Shown in pieces: positions 52,563 through 61,408 of a DNA stretch of 64,000 bases. The notes beneath the pieces were generated by a model, which saw only the letters and a list, made by a program, of their open reading frames with translations, did no database searches and was not told the origin of the DNA. The DNA is taken from contig NZ_JACAOR010000015.1 of assembly GCF_013386115.1 (NCBI RefSeq), positions 41,651-105,650 on the forward strand, in the 5' to 3' direction. Source of the DNA: Pseudomonas gingeri. Its GTDB lineage: Bacteria > Pseudomonadota > Gammaproteobacteria > Pseudomonadales > Pseudomonadaceae. The translations under genes were made by a program, and so were the position numbers. The stretch's first letter is position 1. Every line of letters starts with the position of its first letter.

Positions 52563-53500
52563 TCCGCGATTTTTCCGAACGCCTGGTGGTCCAGGAAGTC
52601 TCGCCCCGCGACGGTTTGCAGATCGAACCGAGCTGGGTCGAAACCGTCGACAAGATCGCCTTGATCGACGAACTGTCGCTGGCCGGCTTCTCGCGGATCG
52701 AAGGCGGTTCCTTTGTCTCGCCCAGGGCGATCCCGGCGCTGCGCGATGGCGAAGCCGTCTTTCGCGGCATTCGTCGCCAGGCGGGCGTGATCTACGTGGC
52801 GCTGGTGCCGAACCTGAAAGGGGCCGAGCGGGCCCTGGCGGCCGGCGCCGATGAACTGAACCTGGTGATGTCCGCCAGCCAGAGCCACAACCGGGCCAAT
52901 ATGCGCATGAGTTGCGAGGCCTCGCTGGCGGCCTTCGCGACGGTCATCGAACGGGTTCGCGGCGAGACGGTGCTGCTGAACGCGAGCATCGCCACCAGCT
53001 TCGGCTGTCCGTTCGAAGGTGCCATCGACGAAGACCGCGTGGTGCGGATCGTCGATACCTACCTGGAAATGGGCATGCAGGGCATCACCCTGGCCGACAC
53101 CACCGGCATGGCCAATCCGCGTCAGGTCGAGCGGCTGGTCAAGCGTGTGCTCGGCCGTCTGCCGGCCAAGGCCCTGACCCTGCATTTCCACAATACCCGT
53201 GGCCTGGGCCTGTGCAACGTGCTGGCCGCGTATGAGGCCGGGGCCCGGCGTTTCGACGCCGCGGTCGGCGGGCTCGGCGGCTGCCCTTTCGCCCCCGGGG
53301 CCTCGGGCAATATCTGTACCGAGGATCTGGTCAACCTGTGCGACGAGATGGGCATCGACACCGGGATCGACCTGCCGGCGCTGCTGGCGATCTCCCGTCG
53401 CCTGCCGGCGTTGCTCGGACACGAACTGCCCGGCCAGGTGGCCAAGGCCGGACGCAATTGCGACCTGCATCCGCTCCCGGACTTCGGCGCCGGGTCATAG
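52559..53500 (+). CDS. Hydroxymethylglutaryl-CoA lyase family protein
   Basis: A 313-residue DRE-TIM metallolyase. It has the start motif QEVSPRDGLQIEP, the metal His pair in LHFHNTRGLG, and the catalytic Cys loop GLGGCPFAPGASGNICTEDLV. It should split HMG-CoA, or a related 3-hydroxy-3-methyl acyl-CoA, to acetyl-CoA and a keto acid. Fused by overlap to the CoA-transferase gene; an MFS importer follows. Confidence 0.88.
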   Translation: MIRDFSERLVVQEVSPRDGLQIEPSWVETVDKIALIDELSLAGFSRIEGGSFVSPRAIPALRDGEAVFRGIRRQAGVIYVALVPNLKGAERALAAGADELNLVMSASQSHNRANMRMSCEASLAAFATVIERVRGETVLLNASIATSFGCPFEGAIDEDRVVRIVDTYLEMGMQGITLADTTGMANPRQVERLVKRVLGRLPAKALTLHFHNTRGLGLCNVLAAYEAGARRFDAAVGGLGGCPFAPGASGNICTEDLVNLCDEMGIDTGIDLPALLAISRRLPALLGHELPGQVAKAGRNCDLHPLPDFGAGS

Positions 53501-53578
53501 CGGCACCTGCTTCAGACAATCATCACCAGACAACAAAAACAATCGGACACCCACGGGCAGTCCGCCTGGAGAAATACC

Positions 53579-54919
53579 ATGAGCCTCAATGTCCTGGAGG
53601 CGGGCGCGAGCCCCGCCGTTATGCACACTGCCGAAAAAGCCCTGGTCAGCAAGGTCGCCTGGCGACTGATGCCGCTGATCATGGTCTGCTACCTGTTCGC
53701 TTTCTTCGACCGGATCAATATCAGCTTCGCCAAGTTCCAGTTGCAGGCCGACCTGAGCCTCAGCGACACCGCCTACGGATTGGGCGCGGGGCTGTTCGTG
53801 GTCGGCTATGTGCTGTTCGAAGTGCCGAGCAACATGATGCTCTACAAGGTCGGCGCGCGCCGCTGGATCGCCCGGATCATGATGTCCTGGGGACTGGCGA
53901 CGGCAGCGATGGTCTTCGTCAACAGCGAATGGCAGTTCTATGCCCTGCGTTTTGTCATCGGCGCGATGGAGGCCGGTTTCGCCCCGGGTGTGCTGTATTA
54001 CCTGACCTTGTGGTTCCCCCAGCACTATCGCGGACGTATCACCTCGATGCTGTTTCTCGCCTCGGCGTTCGCCGGCCTGGTGGGCGCGCCGTTCTCCGGG
54101 CTGGTGCTGGAACACCTCGACGGTGTGTTGCAGATGCGCGGCTGGCACTGGTTGTTCCTGCTCGGCGGCCTGCCTTGCATCGGTCTCGGCCTGTTGGTGC
54201 TGACCCTGCTCAAGGACCGTATCGACGATGCCCACTGGCTGACACCGGCGGAGAAGACCCTGCTGTCGAGCCGTATTGCCCAGCATGAGCCGCACCAGGG
54301 AGGCAGTTCGCTGCTGGCGGCGCTACGCATTCCCGGTTTCCTGACCTTGGGGCTGATCTACTTCCTGATCCAGGTCGCTTCCTATGGCCTGAACTTCTGG
54401 GCACCGCAACTGATTCGCAGCGCGGGCACCCAGAGCCCGGTGATGATCGGCTTGCTCACGGCCATCCCCTATATCTGCGGGGCGATCAGCATGGTGGTGG
54501 TGGGACGCCTGTCCGACGCCAGTGGCGAGCGTCGCAAGTTTGTCTGCGGGCTGGTGGTGCTGGGGGCGATCGGCTTCTTCTGTGCGGGAATCTTCGCCGA
54601 TCACACGGTGTTCCTGATCGTTGCCCTGAGCCTGCTGGGAGCCGGGATCATCGCGTCGATCCCGACCTTCTGGACCTTGCCGCCGAAGCTGCTGGCCGGC
54701 GCGGGTGCCGGTGCGGCGGGCGGTATCGCGGTGATCAATACCCTGGGGCAGTTCGGCGGCATCATCAGCCCGGTCATGGTCGGACGGATCAAGGACCTCA
54801 GCGGCAGCACGACGCCGGCGCTCTACGTCATCGGCGTCACCAGCCTGATCGCCGCCGGATTGCTGTTGTGGGGGCTGCCACAGAAACTGCGCAGCCTCGA
54901 CCGGCATCAGGCCGACTGA
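53579..54919 (+). CDS. MFS transporter, anion:cation symporter family
   Basis: A 446-residue inner-membrane permease with about 12 helices and the ACS-type motifs FFDRINISFAKFQ, LFVVGYVLFEVPSNMMLYKVGARRWI in parts, and APGVLYYLTLWFP. ACS members import organic anions. With the CoA-transferase and lyase genes upstream it should bring in the acid they degrade, for example a hydroxymethyl dicarboxylate. Its end overlaps the converging DMT gene by 13 bp. Confidence 0.86.
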   Translation: MSLNVLEAGASPAVMHTAEKALVSKVAWRLMPLIMVCYLFAFFDRINISFAKFQLQADLSLSDTAYGLGAGLFVVGYVLFEVPSNMMLYKVGARRWIARIMMSWGLATAAMVFVNSEWQFYALRFVIGAMEAGFAPGVLYYLTLWFPQHYRGRITSMLFLASAFAGLVGAPFSGLVLEHLDGVLQMRGWHWLFLLGGLPCIGLGLLVLTLLKDRIDDAHWLTPAEKTLLSSRIAQHEPHQGGSSLLAALRIPGFLTLGLIYFLIQVASYGLNFWAPQLIRSAGTQSPVMIGLLTAIPYICGAISMVVVGRLSDASGERRKFVCGLVVLGAIGFFCAGIFADHTVFLIVALSLLGAGIIASIPTFWTLPPKLLAGAGAGAAGGIAVINTLGQFGGIISPVMVGRIKDLSGSTTPALYVIGVTSLIAAGLLLWGLPQKLRSLDRHQAD

Positions 54920-55425
54920 GCATTGCCCGCCGCTGACGTGGGCAGTTGGGCGACGGGCCGGCCGGGAGCGCTGCCGAGCTGGATCGTCACCACCCCGGCG
55001 ATCAGCAGGGCCGCGCCGATCAGCCGCGGCGTGTCGAGAGGGCGTGCCTGCAGGCCGAACAGGCCGAAGTGATCCAGCAGCAGCGAGGCCGCCACTTGCC
55101 CGGCGAGGGCCAGGGCGATAAAGCCGCCCGTTCCCAGCCTGGGCACCAGCAGTACCGCCAGGGCGACGAAACACACACCGAACAGGCCGCCGAGCCAGAT
55201 CCAGGCGGGAGCCCGGGCGGCAAATTCCAGGTCGGGGAAGGGCAGGCGCAGGGCGAGCATCGTCGGCAGCAGTACGGCCATGCTCACCAGCAGCGAGACC
55301 AGCGTTGCCCACAGCGGATGTCCGAGGCCCCGGCCCAGGTTCGCGTTGACCGCGCTCTGGAACGGCACCACCGCGCCGGCTAGCGCCGCCAGGGCCAGCA
55401 GCCCGAGCCAATTCAAGGTGTTCAT
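54907..55425 (-). CDS. Small DMT transporter, DUF606/YdcZ type
   Basis: A 172-residue protein with about five membrane helices (GLLALAALAGAVVPFQSAVNANLGRGLGHPLWATLVSLLV in parts; FIALALAGQVAASLLLDHFGLFG). Members act singly or in pairs as small-molecule exporters. It is divergent from a LysR gene that may control it. Confidence 0.82.
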   Translation of the reverse strand: MNTLNWLGLLALAALAGAVVPFQSAVNANLGRGLGHPLWATLVSLLVSMAVLLPTMLALRLPFPDLEFAARAPAWIWLGGLFGVCFVALAVLLVPRLGTGGFIALALAGQVAASLLLDHFGLFGLQARPLDTPRLIGAALLIAGVVTIQLGSAPGRPVAQLPTSAAGNAQSA

Positions 55426-55502
55426 GATCGTTCTCCAACAGGTTTTGCTGGACTCTAAGGTATTCGCCGGGCAAATTTAAATTCGAAGAAAATATCAAGA
55501 GT

Positions 55503-56429
55503 ATGCAGCGAATGAATGATCTTCGTCGTATCGATCTCAACCTGCTGGTGATCCTCGACGCCCTGCTCGCCGAACAACACGTGACCCGTGCCGCCGAGCG
55601 CCTGCACCTGAGCCAGCCGGCGGTCAGCCATGCCCTGGGCCGTTTGCGCGATTTGCTCGGTGATCCCTTGCTGGTGCGTGTCGGCGGCGGCCTGGTGCCG
55701 ACCGCCCGGGCGCTGGAACTGGCGTTGCCGTTGCGCGATGCCCTGGGTCGGGTGCAGGACCTGCTGGCCCCGCAAGGCTTTGATCCGGCGTCGGCCCGAC
55801 GCACGTTCCGGCTGGCGATGTCCGACTATGGCGCCGCCCTGTTGTTGCCGGGGCTGGTGCGGGTGTTGCGGCGGGAGGCGCCGGGCATTGACCTGCAGAT
55901 CACCCAGGCCAGTCGCGAGGGGATGCTGGAACTGTTGCTCAATGGCGATATCGATGCGGCCACCGGGGTGTTCCCGGACTTTTCGCCGGAGTTGCGCAGT
56001 GCCCATCTGTTCAGCGAGCACTATGCCTGCCTGGTGGATCGGGACAGTCTGTCGGCCGGGGGCGGGCTCGATCTGTCCGATTATCTGGCGCGGCCCCATG
56101 TACTGCTGGAAATGCGTGGCAGCGGCACGGCGGAAATCGAGCGGGCCCTGAGCGCGATGCACCAGCGTCGGCGCGTGGCGCTCAGCCTGCCGCACTGGAG
56201 CGTGGCGCCGCAGTTGATTGCGGGCACGGACCTGATCCTGACCGTCGCCTCGCGCAACTTGCGCCATATCGATCAGGAGCGGCTGGTGGTAGTGCCGCCG
56301 CCCTTCGAGATTGCGCCGTTCGATTTCATTTTTGTCTGGCACCAGCGTCGTGATGGCGATCAGGCGCTGGGCTGGCTGCGCGAACGCCTGCGGGCGGTAG
56401 TGGCTGTGGGTGCGCTGGATTGCCGGTGA
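55503..56429 (+). CDS. LysR-type regulator
   Basis: A 308-residue LysR protein with DNA-binding segment RRIDLNLLVILDALLAEQHVTRAAERLHLSQPAVSHALGRL in pieces (NodD/LeuO-like subclass) and the effector domain after about residue 95. It diverges from the DMT gene across 77 bp. An ATG nine bases in (55512) is an alternative start. Confidence 0.86.
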   Translation: MQRMNDLRRIDLNLLVILDALLAEQHVTRAAERLHLSQPAVSHALGRLRDLLGDPLLVRVGGGLVPTARALELALPLRDALGRVQDLLAPQGFDPASARRTFRLAMSDYGAALLLPGLVRVLRREAPGIDLQITQASREGMLELLLNGDIDAATGVFPDFSPELRSAHLFSEHYACLVDRDSLSAGGGLDLSDYLARPHVLLEMRGSGTAEIERALSAMHQRRRVALSLPHWSVAPQLIAGTDLILTVASRNLRHIDQERLVVVPPPFEIAPFDFIFVWHQRRDGDQALGWLRERLRAVVAVGALDCR

Positions 56430-56463
56430 CGGGGTCGCGAGTCTTGCGGCGCTTGATCGTTTG

Positions 56464-56490
56464 CCATCGCCGGCAAGCCGGCTCCCACAG
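56464..56490. repeat. Single REP element
   Basis: One inverted core (CATCGCCGGCAAGCCGGCTC) with CCCACAG stands after the LysR gene at 56429; a faint TTGTAGGAACTGG remnant lies about 40 bp on. Confidence 0.75.
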
Positions 56491-56573
56491 GGTGAGGTGT
56501 CACACGCCGGTTCTGTGTCCGGCACGGCCCTTGTAGGAACTGGTATTTCGCCACGGTGCTGTTTTCCGGGCAT

Positions 56574-56612
56574 AAAAAAGGCGGCCCGGATCAACCGGGC
56601 CGCCTCTTTTCC
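56574..56612. terminator. Bidirectional terminator between LysR and fumarase genes
   Basis: A 10-bp GC-rich stem (GGCGGCCCGG at 56580-56589 with CCGGGCCGCC at 56595-56604) around a 5-nt loop, with AAAAAA on one side and CTTTT on the other, so it can end transcripts in both directions. Confidence 0.92.
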
Positions 56613-56626
56613 TGCAACAGAAGCCG

Positions 56627-58150
56627 TTACTGCACTTCTACCGCCAGGCTGTCGCTGATTTTCTTCTGCCAGATCGCGGGGCCGGTGATGTGCACCGATT
56701 CGCCCTTGGCATCGACGGCGACCGTGACCGGCATGTCCTTGACCTCGAACTCGTAGATCGCTTCCATGCCCAGTTCGGCAAAGGCGACGACCTTGGATTT
56801 CTTGATCGCCTGGGCCACCAGGTAGGCAGCGCCACCCACGGCCATCAGGTACACGGCTTTGTGGTCCTTGATCGCTTCGATGGCGGTCGGGCCGCGCTCG
56901 GACTTGCCGATCATGCCCAGCAGGCCGGTCTGGTCGAGGATCTGCCGGGTGAACTTGTCCATGCGCGTGGCGGTGGTCGGACCGGCTGGGCCGACGACTT
57001 CCTCGCGCACCGGGTCAACCGGGCCGACGTAGTAGATGAAGCGACCCTTGAGGTCCACCGGCAAGGTTTCACCCTTGTTCAGCATTTCCACCATGCGCTT
57101 GTGCGCAGCATCGCGACCGGTGAGCATCTTGCCGTTGAGCAGGACGGTTTCGCCCGGCTTCCAGCTCTGCACGTCTTCCGGGGTCAGGGTGTCGAGGTTG
57201 ACGCGACGGGCCGACGGACCGGCTTCCCAGACGATTTCCGGGTAGGCGTCCAGCGGTGGCGCTTCCAGCGAGGCCGGGCCGGAACCATCGAGCACGAAGT
57301 GCGCGTGACGGGTGGCAGCGCAGTTGGGGATCATGCACACCGGCAGGGAAGCGGCGTGGGTCGGGTAGTCCATGATCTTCACGTCGAGCACGGTGGTCAG
57401 GCCGCCCAGGCCCTGGGCACCGATGCCCAGCTGGTTGACCTTCTCGAACAGCTCCAGGCGCATTTCTTCGATGCGGCTGGACGGTCCACGTTTCTTCAAC
57501 TCGTGGATGTCGATGGATTCCATCAACACTTCCTTGGCCATCACCGCGGCTTTCTCCGCGGTGCCGCCGATGCCGATGCCGAGCATGCCCGGTGGGCACC
57601 AGCCGGCACCCATGGTCGGCACGGTCTTGAGGACCCAGTCGACGATCGAGTCGGACGGGTTGAGCATGGCCATCTTCGACTTGTTCTCGGAACCGCCGCC
57701 CTTGGCCGCCACGTCCACTTCCACGGTGTTGCCCGGGACGATGGAGTAGTGGATGACCGCCGGGGTGTTGTCCTTGGTGTTCTTGCGGGCACCGGCCGGG
57801 TCGGCCAGGATCGAGGCGCGCAGGACGTTTTCCGGCAGGTTGTAAGCGCGACGCACGCCTTCGTTGATCATGTCGTCCAGGCCCATGGTGGCGCCATCCC
57901 AGCGCACGTCCATGCCGACGCGGACGAAAACGGTGACGATCCCGGTGTCCTGGCAGATCGGCCGGTGGCCGGTGGCGCACATGCGCGAGTTGATCAGGAT
58001 CTGTGCCATGGAGTCACGGGCGGCCGGCGACTCTTCCCGCAGGTAGGCCTCGTGCATGGCCTGGATGAAGTCCACGGGGTGGTAGTAGGAAATGAACTGA
58101 AGGGCGTCAGCAACGCTCTGTATCAGGTCGTCTTGCTTGATCACGGTCAT
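56627..58150 (-). CDS. fumA: Fumarate hydratase, class I (iron-sulfur)
   Basis: A 507-residue [4Fe-4S] enzyme of the citric acid cycle, hydrating fumarate to L-malate. Class I features: alpha part with MCATGHRPICQDTGIVTVFVRVG, GGGSENKSK, GIGGTAEKAAVMAKE, and the beta part with TGRDAAHKRM, YYVGPVD, VGPAGPTTATRMDKFT. Cys ligands are in ICQD, GAGWCPPG and the IPNCAATRH region. The ATG at 58150 has AGAGGAGC upstream; the frame is open 52 codons more, without support. Confidence 0.93.
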   Translation of the reverse strand: MTVIKQDDLIQSVADALQFISYYHPVDFIQAMHEAYLREESPAARDSMAQILINSRMCATGHRPICQDTGIVTVFVRVGMDVRWDGATMGLDDMINEGVRRAYNLPENVLRASILADPAGARKNTKDNTPAVIHYSIVPGNTVEVDVAAKGGGSENKSKMAMLNPSDSIVDWVLKTVPTMGAGWCPPGMLGIGIGGTAEKAAVMAKEVLMESIDIHELKKRGPSSRIEEMRLELFEKVNQLGIGAQGLGGLTTVLDVKIMDYPTHAASLPVCMIPNCAATRHAHFVLDGSGPASLEAPPLDAYPEIVWEAGPSARRVNLDTLTPEDVQSWKPGETVLLNGKMLTGRDAAHKRMVEMLNKGETLPVDLKGRFIYYVGPVDPVREEVVGPAGPTTATRMDKFTRQILDQTGLLGMIGKSERGPTAIEAIKDHKAVYLMAVGGAAYLVAQAIKKSKVVAFAELGMEAIYEFEVKDMPVTVAVDAKGESVHITGPAIWQKKISDSLAVEVQ

Positions 58151-58360
58151 GGGTCGCGCTCCTCTATAAAGACGGGAACATTTAAGTAAGGTGTTTGCGA
58201 CCTGGGTGCATCCGGTCTGTCGAAAACATCTTTTGAGGCTGGCCGGGCACGCAGGACCGGCACAAAAAAGGCGCGGCAGTATAACCCGCCCGGCTGCCGG
58301 GCACATCCGTCAGTGGTCAAACCATGGTCGGGTGGCGGCAGGCATCGTTCTTGCGTGCTC

Positions 58361-58378
58361 GTACAGCAAAAGCTGTAC
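58361..58378. promoter_or_regulatory. Inverted repeat GTACAGC-AAAA-GCTGTAC
   Basis: Perfect 7-bp arms in the 305-bp gap between fumarase (minus) and the diguanylate cyclase gene (plus). It may be an operator for either. It is not a LexA box, because the CTGT and ACAG halves face the wrong way. Confidence 0.5.
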
Positions 58379-58455
58379 TAGTTGTAAAAAATTGAATAGT
58401 CATTTTTGATCCAGATCACTAGAGTGGCAAGTGGCCTGTACGGGAAGGAAACCCC

Positions 58456-59592
58456 TTGAGCCCTCAGCGCACGGTGAGTCATAGATTGACCCATAAAGCC
58501 ATACAGAGTCTGTTACGCAAACGCTTTGCCCTGGCTGCCGGTACGTATGTACTGGCATTGCTGCTGGTCTGGGCGGCGATTTTCACCGACCACTACCGTG
58601 CCAGCGTCACCACGGGCCTGATCAGTACCGGCCTGGTGATCGCCAGCCAGGGTGGACTCGGCTGGCTGTTTTTCAGTGGCCGCAATCTGCGCTTTCGCGA
58701 TCCGAGCCTGACCGAGTTCCAGGTATTGCTGGGACTGGGCTGGCAGACCTACATGATGGCCAATCTCGAGCACGCCCGCGGCACCTTCCTGGTGTTTTAC
58801 CCGCTGGTGCTGCTGTTCGGCCTGTTTCATCTGCCGCGCCGCAAATTCGTGCGTTGCGCGGTGCTGGTGTTCTTCAGCTTTGCCGCCCTGAATCTGTGGG
58901 AAGGCTATCAGTTCCGGCTGCCCGATCCCGGACTGGCGGCGCTGCAGGTCAGCGTGCTGTTCGTGGTGCTGGTGTGGCTGTGCCTGTATGCCAGTTATGT
59001 CCAGGCCTCCCGGCAACGCATGCGCCAGCGGCGGTTTGCCCTGCAGGCCCACCAGGACACCCTGCGCGGAATGATGCGCCAGCTGGAGGACCTGGTCGCC
59101 ACCGACGAGCTGACCGGCCTGTATAATCGTCGGCACTTCCTGCGCCTGGCTTCCCGCGAGCTGGAACTGATGGACCCGGACACCGTGCACGGCCTGGCGC
59201 TGATCGACCTGGATCACTTCAAGCGCATCAACGACGTCCATGGGCATGCGGCCGGTGACCAGGTGTTGCAGGCCTTTGCCGGCGTGGCCGGCGCCTGTGT
59301 ACGCGAGGGCGATGTGCTGGCCCGTTATGGTGGAGAAGAATTCGTGTTGCTGTTGCCCAATGCCGATCCCGAGCGCCTGACGGCCTGCTGCGAACGACTG
59401 CGCCTGGCCTTTACCCAGGTCGAGCTGGTTGGCGTGACGGTGAGTAACCTGAGCCTGTCGGTGGGCATGACCCTGGTGGTCGAGGACGACGATCTCGATG
59501 ACGCCTTGCAGCGTGCCGACCAGGCGCTGTACCGCGCCAAGCGGGACGGCCGCAACCGTTGTTGCGCCGCCTGGGAATACAGCGATGCCTGA
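58456..59592 (+). CDS. Membrane diguanylate cyclase (GGDEF)
   Basis: A 378-residue inner-membrane enzyme that makes cyclic di-GMP from two GTP. The first 185 residues hold about six hydrophobic helices; a short linker helix follows and then a GGDEF domain with LTGLYNRRHF, DLDHFKRINDVHGHAAGD, the active site GGEEF (292-296) and an intact inhibitory site R283-E-G-D286 five residues before it. Start is a TTG with GGAAGGA 7 bases upstream. The next gene overlaps its stop by 8 bp. Confidence 0.9.
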   Translation: MSPQRTVSHRLTHKAIQSLLRKRFALAAGTYVLALLLVWAAIFTDHYRASVTTGLISTGLVIASQGGLGWLFFSGRNLRFRDPSLTEFQVLLGLGWQTYMMANLEHARGTFLVFYPLVLLFGLFHLPRRKFVRCAVLVFFSFAALNLWEGYQFRLPDPGLAALQVSVLFVVLVWLCLYASYVQASRQRMRQRRFALQAHQDTLRGMMRQLEDLVATDELTGLYNRRHFLRLASRELELMDPDTVHGLALIDLDHFKRINDVHGHAAGDQVLQAFAGVAGACVREGDVLARYGGEEFVLLLPNADPERLTACCERLRLAFTQVELVGVTVSNLSLSVGMTLVVEDDDLDDALQRADQALYRAKRDGRNRCCAAWEYSDA

Positions 59593-60523
59593 GCTGCGGG
59601 TCGGTGAACGGGCCTGGTCGGTGGCCATCGGCAGCAATCTGCTCGATGCCTTGAACCAGGCCGGAGTGAGGGTGCCCTACAGTTGCCGGGCGGGCAGTTG
59701 CCATGCCTGCCTGGTGCATTGCCTGCAGGGTGAACCGCTGGACAGGCAACCGCAGGCCCTGACCCCCGTGCAGCGCGAGCGTGGCTGGCGCCTGGCCTGT
59801 CAGTGCCAGGTGCAGGAGGACTTGCTCCTGGAAGTCTTCGATCCGCTACGGGACGGGGTCGCGGCCCATATCGCCGAACTCGACTGGCCGAGCCCGACGG
59901 TCCTGCGCCTGCGGCTGTTGCCGGAACGTCCGCTGCGTTATCGCGCCGGCCAGCATCTGGTGCTGTGGACCACCCTGGGTGTCGCGCGTCCCTATTCATT
60001 GGCGAGCCTGCCCGAGGAAGACCGCTACCTGGAATTTCACCTCGATTGCCGCCAGCCCGGCGAATTCGTCGATGCGGCCCGGCGCTTCAGCATCGGCGAA
60101 GTGATTCGCCTGGGCGAGTTGCGTGGCGGCGCCCTGCATTACGACCCCGACTGGCATGCCCGACCGCTCTGGCTGCTGGCGGCCGGCACCGGTCTCGGAC
60201 CGTTGTGGGGCGTACTGCGCGAAGCCTTGCGCCAGGGTCACGAAGGACCGATCCGCCTGGTGCACCTGGCCCATGATCGCCATGAGCACTACCTGGCCGC
60301 CGAGCTGGCCGGACTGGCCGCGGCCCATGACAATCTCACGGTCGAATACCTGGACGGGGCCGAACTGCCGGAGTTTCTGGCCAAACTGCGGCTTGTCTCG
60401 CGACAAACCCTGGCTCTACTCTGTGGTGCTCCGGCCAGTGTCGAAGCCTTTGCCAAGCGCCTGTACCTGGCCGGATTGCCGCGTAATCAACTGCTGGCGG
60501 ATGTGTTCCTGCCGCGGGGTTGA
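59585..60523 (+). CDS. Ferredoxin reductase with N-terminal [2Fe-2S] domain
   Basis: A 312-residue electron-transfer flavoprotein. The plant-type ferredoxin domain has Cys ligands C34, C39, C42 (SCRAGSCHAC) and C72; the FAD domain has RPYSLASLP and the NAD domain LLAAGTGLGPLWGVL, ending in a truncated CGAP motif. It should pass electrons from NAD(P)H through FAD to the cluster, for an oxygenase or other partner not visible here. The ATG overlaps the cyclase stop, so the two are co-translated. Confidence 0.87.
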   Translation: MPELRVGERAWSVAIGSNLLDALNQAGVRVPYSCRAGSCHACLVHCLQGEPLDRQPQALTPVQRERGWRLACQCQVQEDLLLEVFDPLRDGVAAHIAELDWPSPTVLRLRLLPERPLRYRAGQHLVLWTTLGVARPYSLASLPEEDRYLEFHLDCRQPGEFVDAARRFSIGEVIRLGELRGGALHYDPDWHARPLWLLAAGTGLGPLWGVLREALRQGHEGPIRLVHLAHDRHEHYLAAELAGLAAAHDNLTVEYLDGAELPEFLAKLRLVSRQTLALLCGAPASVEAFAKRLYLAGLPRNQLLADVFLPRG

Positions 60524-60568
60524 GCGCCCGCTTTCGAAAAACACAGAGCCCACAACAAGAGAGCCGTG

Positions 60569-61318
60569 ATGACTGACGCGATTGTGATTGAGCGCGAAGG
60601 CGGTCTGCTGACCCTGCGCCTGAACCGTGCCGACAAGAAGAACGCCCTGACCCGCGCCATGTACAGCCAGTTGGGCCAGGCGTTGCGCGAGGCCGACGAA
60701 GACCCGGCGATCAGGGCGGTGCTGATCCGTGGCAGTGAAGAATGTTTTACCAGCGGCAACGATATCGCCGATTTCCTCGAGGAGCCGCCGAGCGACCTCG
60801 ACAGCCCGGTGTTCCATTTCATGCGCAGCCTGCTCGACTGCCGCAAGCCGCTGATTGCCGCCGTGGCGGGGCCGGCGGTGGGGATCGGCACGACCTTGCT
60901 GCTGCATTGTGACCTGGTCTATGTCAGCGCCGATGCGCGCCTGCGGATGCCGTTCGTCAACCTGGGCCTGTGCCCCGAATTCGGTTCCAGCCTGTTGCTG
61001 CCACGCCTGGTCGGCCATGCCAGGGCTGCCGAGCTGTTGCTCCTGGGCGAAGGTTTCAGCGGTGAACAGGCGGCGGCCTGGGGGCTGGCGACGGCGGCCT
61101 TGTCCAGTGGTGCCGAGGCACTGGCCAGGGCCAGGGAAGCGGCACTGCGTTTCGAGCAACTGGCACCGGCGGCGGTGCAGATCAGCAAGGAACTGATGAA
61201 GGCCCCGGACCGCGAGCAACTGCGCAAGGTGGTGGAGGCCGAGGGCGCGCTGTTTGTCCAGCGCCTGCGGTCGCCGGAGGCGATTGCCGCGCTTTCGGGC
61301 TTCATGACCAGGCGCTGA
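60569..61318 (+). CDS. Enoyl-CoA hydratase/isomerase family protein
   Basis: A 249-residue crotonase-fold protein. The oxyanion-hole motifs are SGNDIADF and AAVAGPAVGIGTTLLLHCDLVY; a Glu that could act in catalysis follows in LGLCPEFGSSLLLPRLVG. It may hydrate or isomerise an enoyl-CoA. The ATG at 60569 directly follows a GTG that could also start it; AAGAGAG is upstream. It probably belongs to the operon of the two genes before it. Confidence 0.86.
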   Translation: MTDAIVIEREGGLLTLRLNRADKKNALTRAMYSQLGQALREADEDPAIRAVLIRGSEECFTSGNDIADFLEEPPSDLDSPVFHFMRSLLDCRKPLIAAVAGPAVGIGTTLLLHCDLVYVSADARLRMPFVNLGLCPEFGSSLLLPRLVGHARAAELLLLGEGFSGEQAAAWGLATAALSSGAEALARAREAALRFEQLAPAAVQISKELMKAPDREQLRKVVEAEGALFVQRLRSPEAIAALSGFMTRR

Positions 61319-61353
61319 GGCAGCGGAACGCCGAGGGGAGGTTCTGCCAGGCA

Positions 61354-61388
61354 TTAAAAAGCCTCGCGGCAAGACTGCGGCGAGGCTT
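61354..61388. terminator. Bidirectional terminator between crotonase and pyruvate kinase genes
   Basis: Nine-base arms AAGCCTCGC (61359-61367) and GCGAGGCTT (61380-61388) around a 12-nt loop; on the minus strand TTTTTAA follows, so it is best placed to end pyk transcripts. Confidence 0.88.
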
Positions 61389-61408
61389 CGGGTCCAGCGT
61401 CAGGTCAC

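Noticed and set aside
58361..58378. LexA box before the diguanylate cyclase gene
   Set aside because: The half-sites are inverted relative to CTGT-N8-ACAG.
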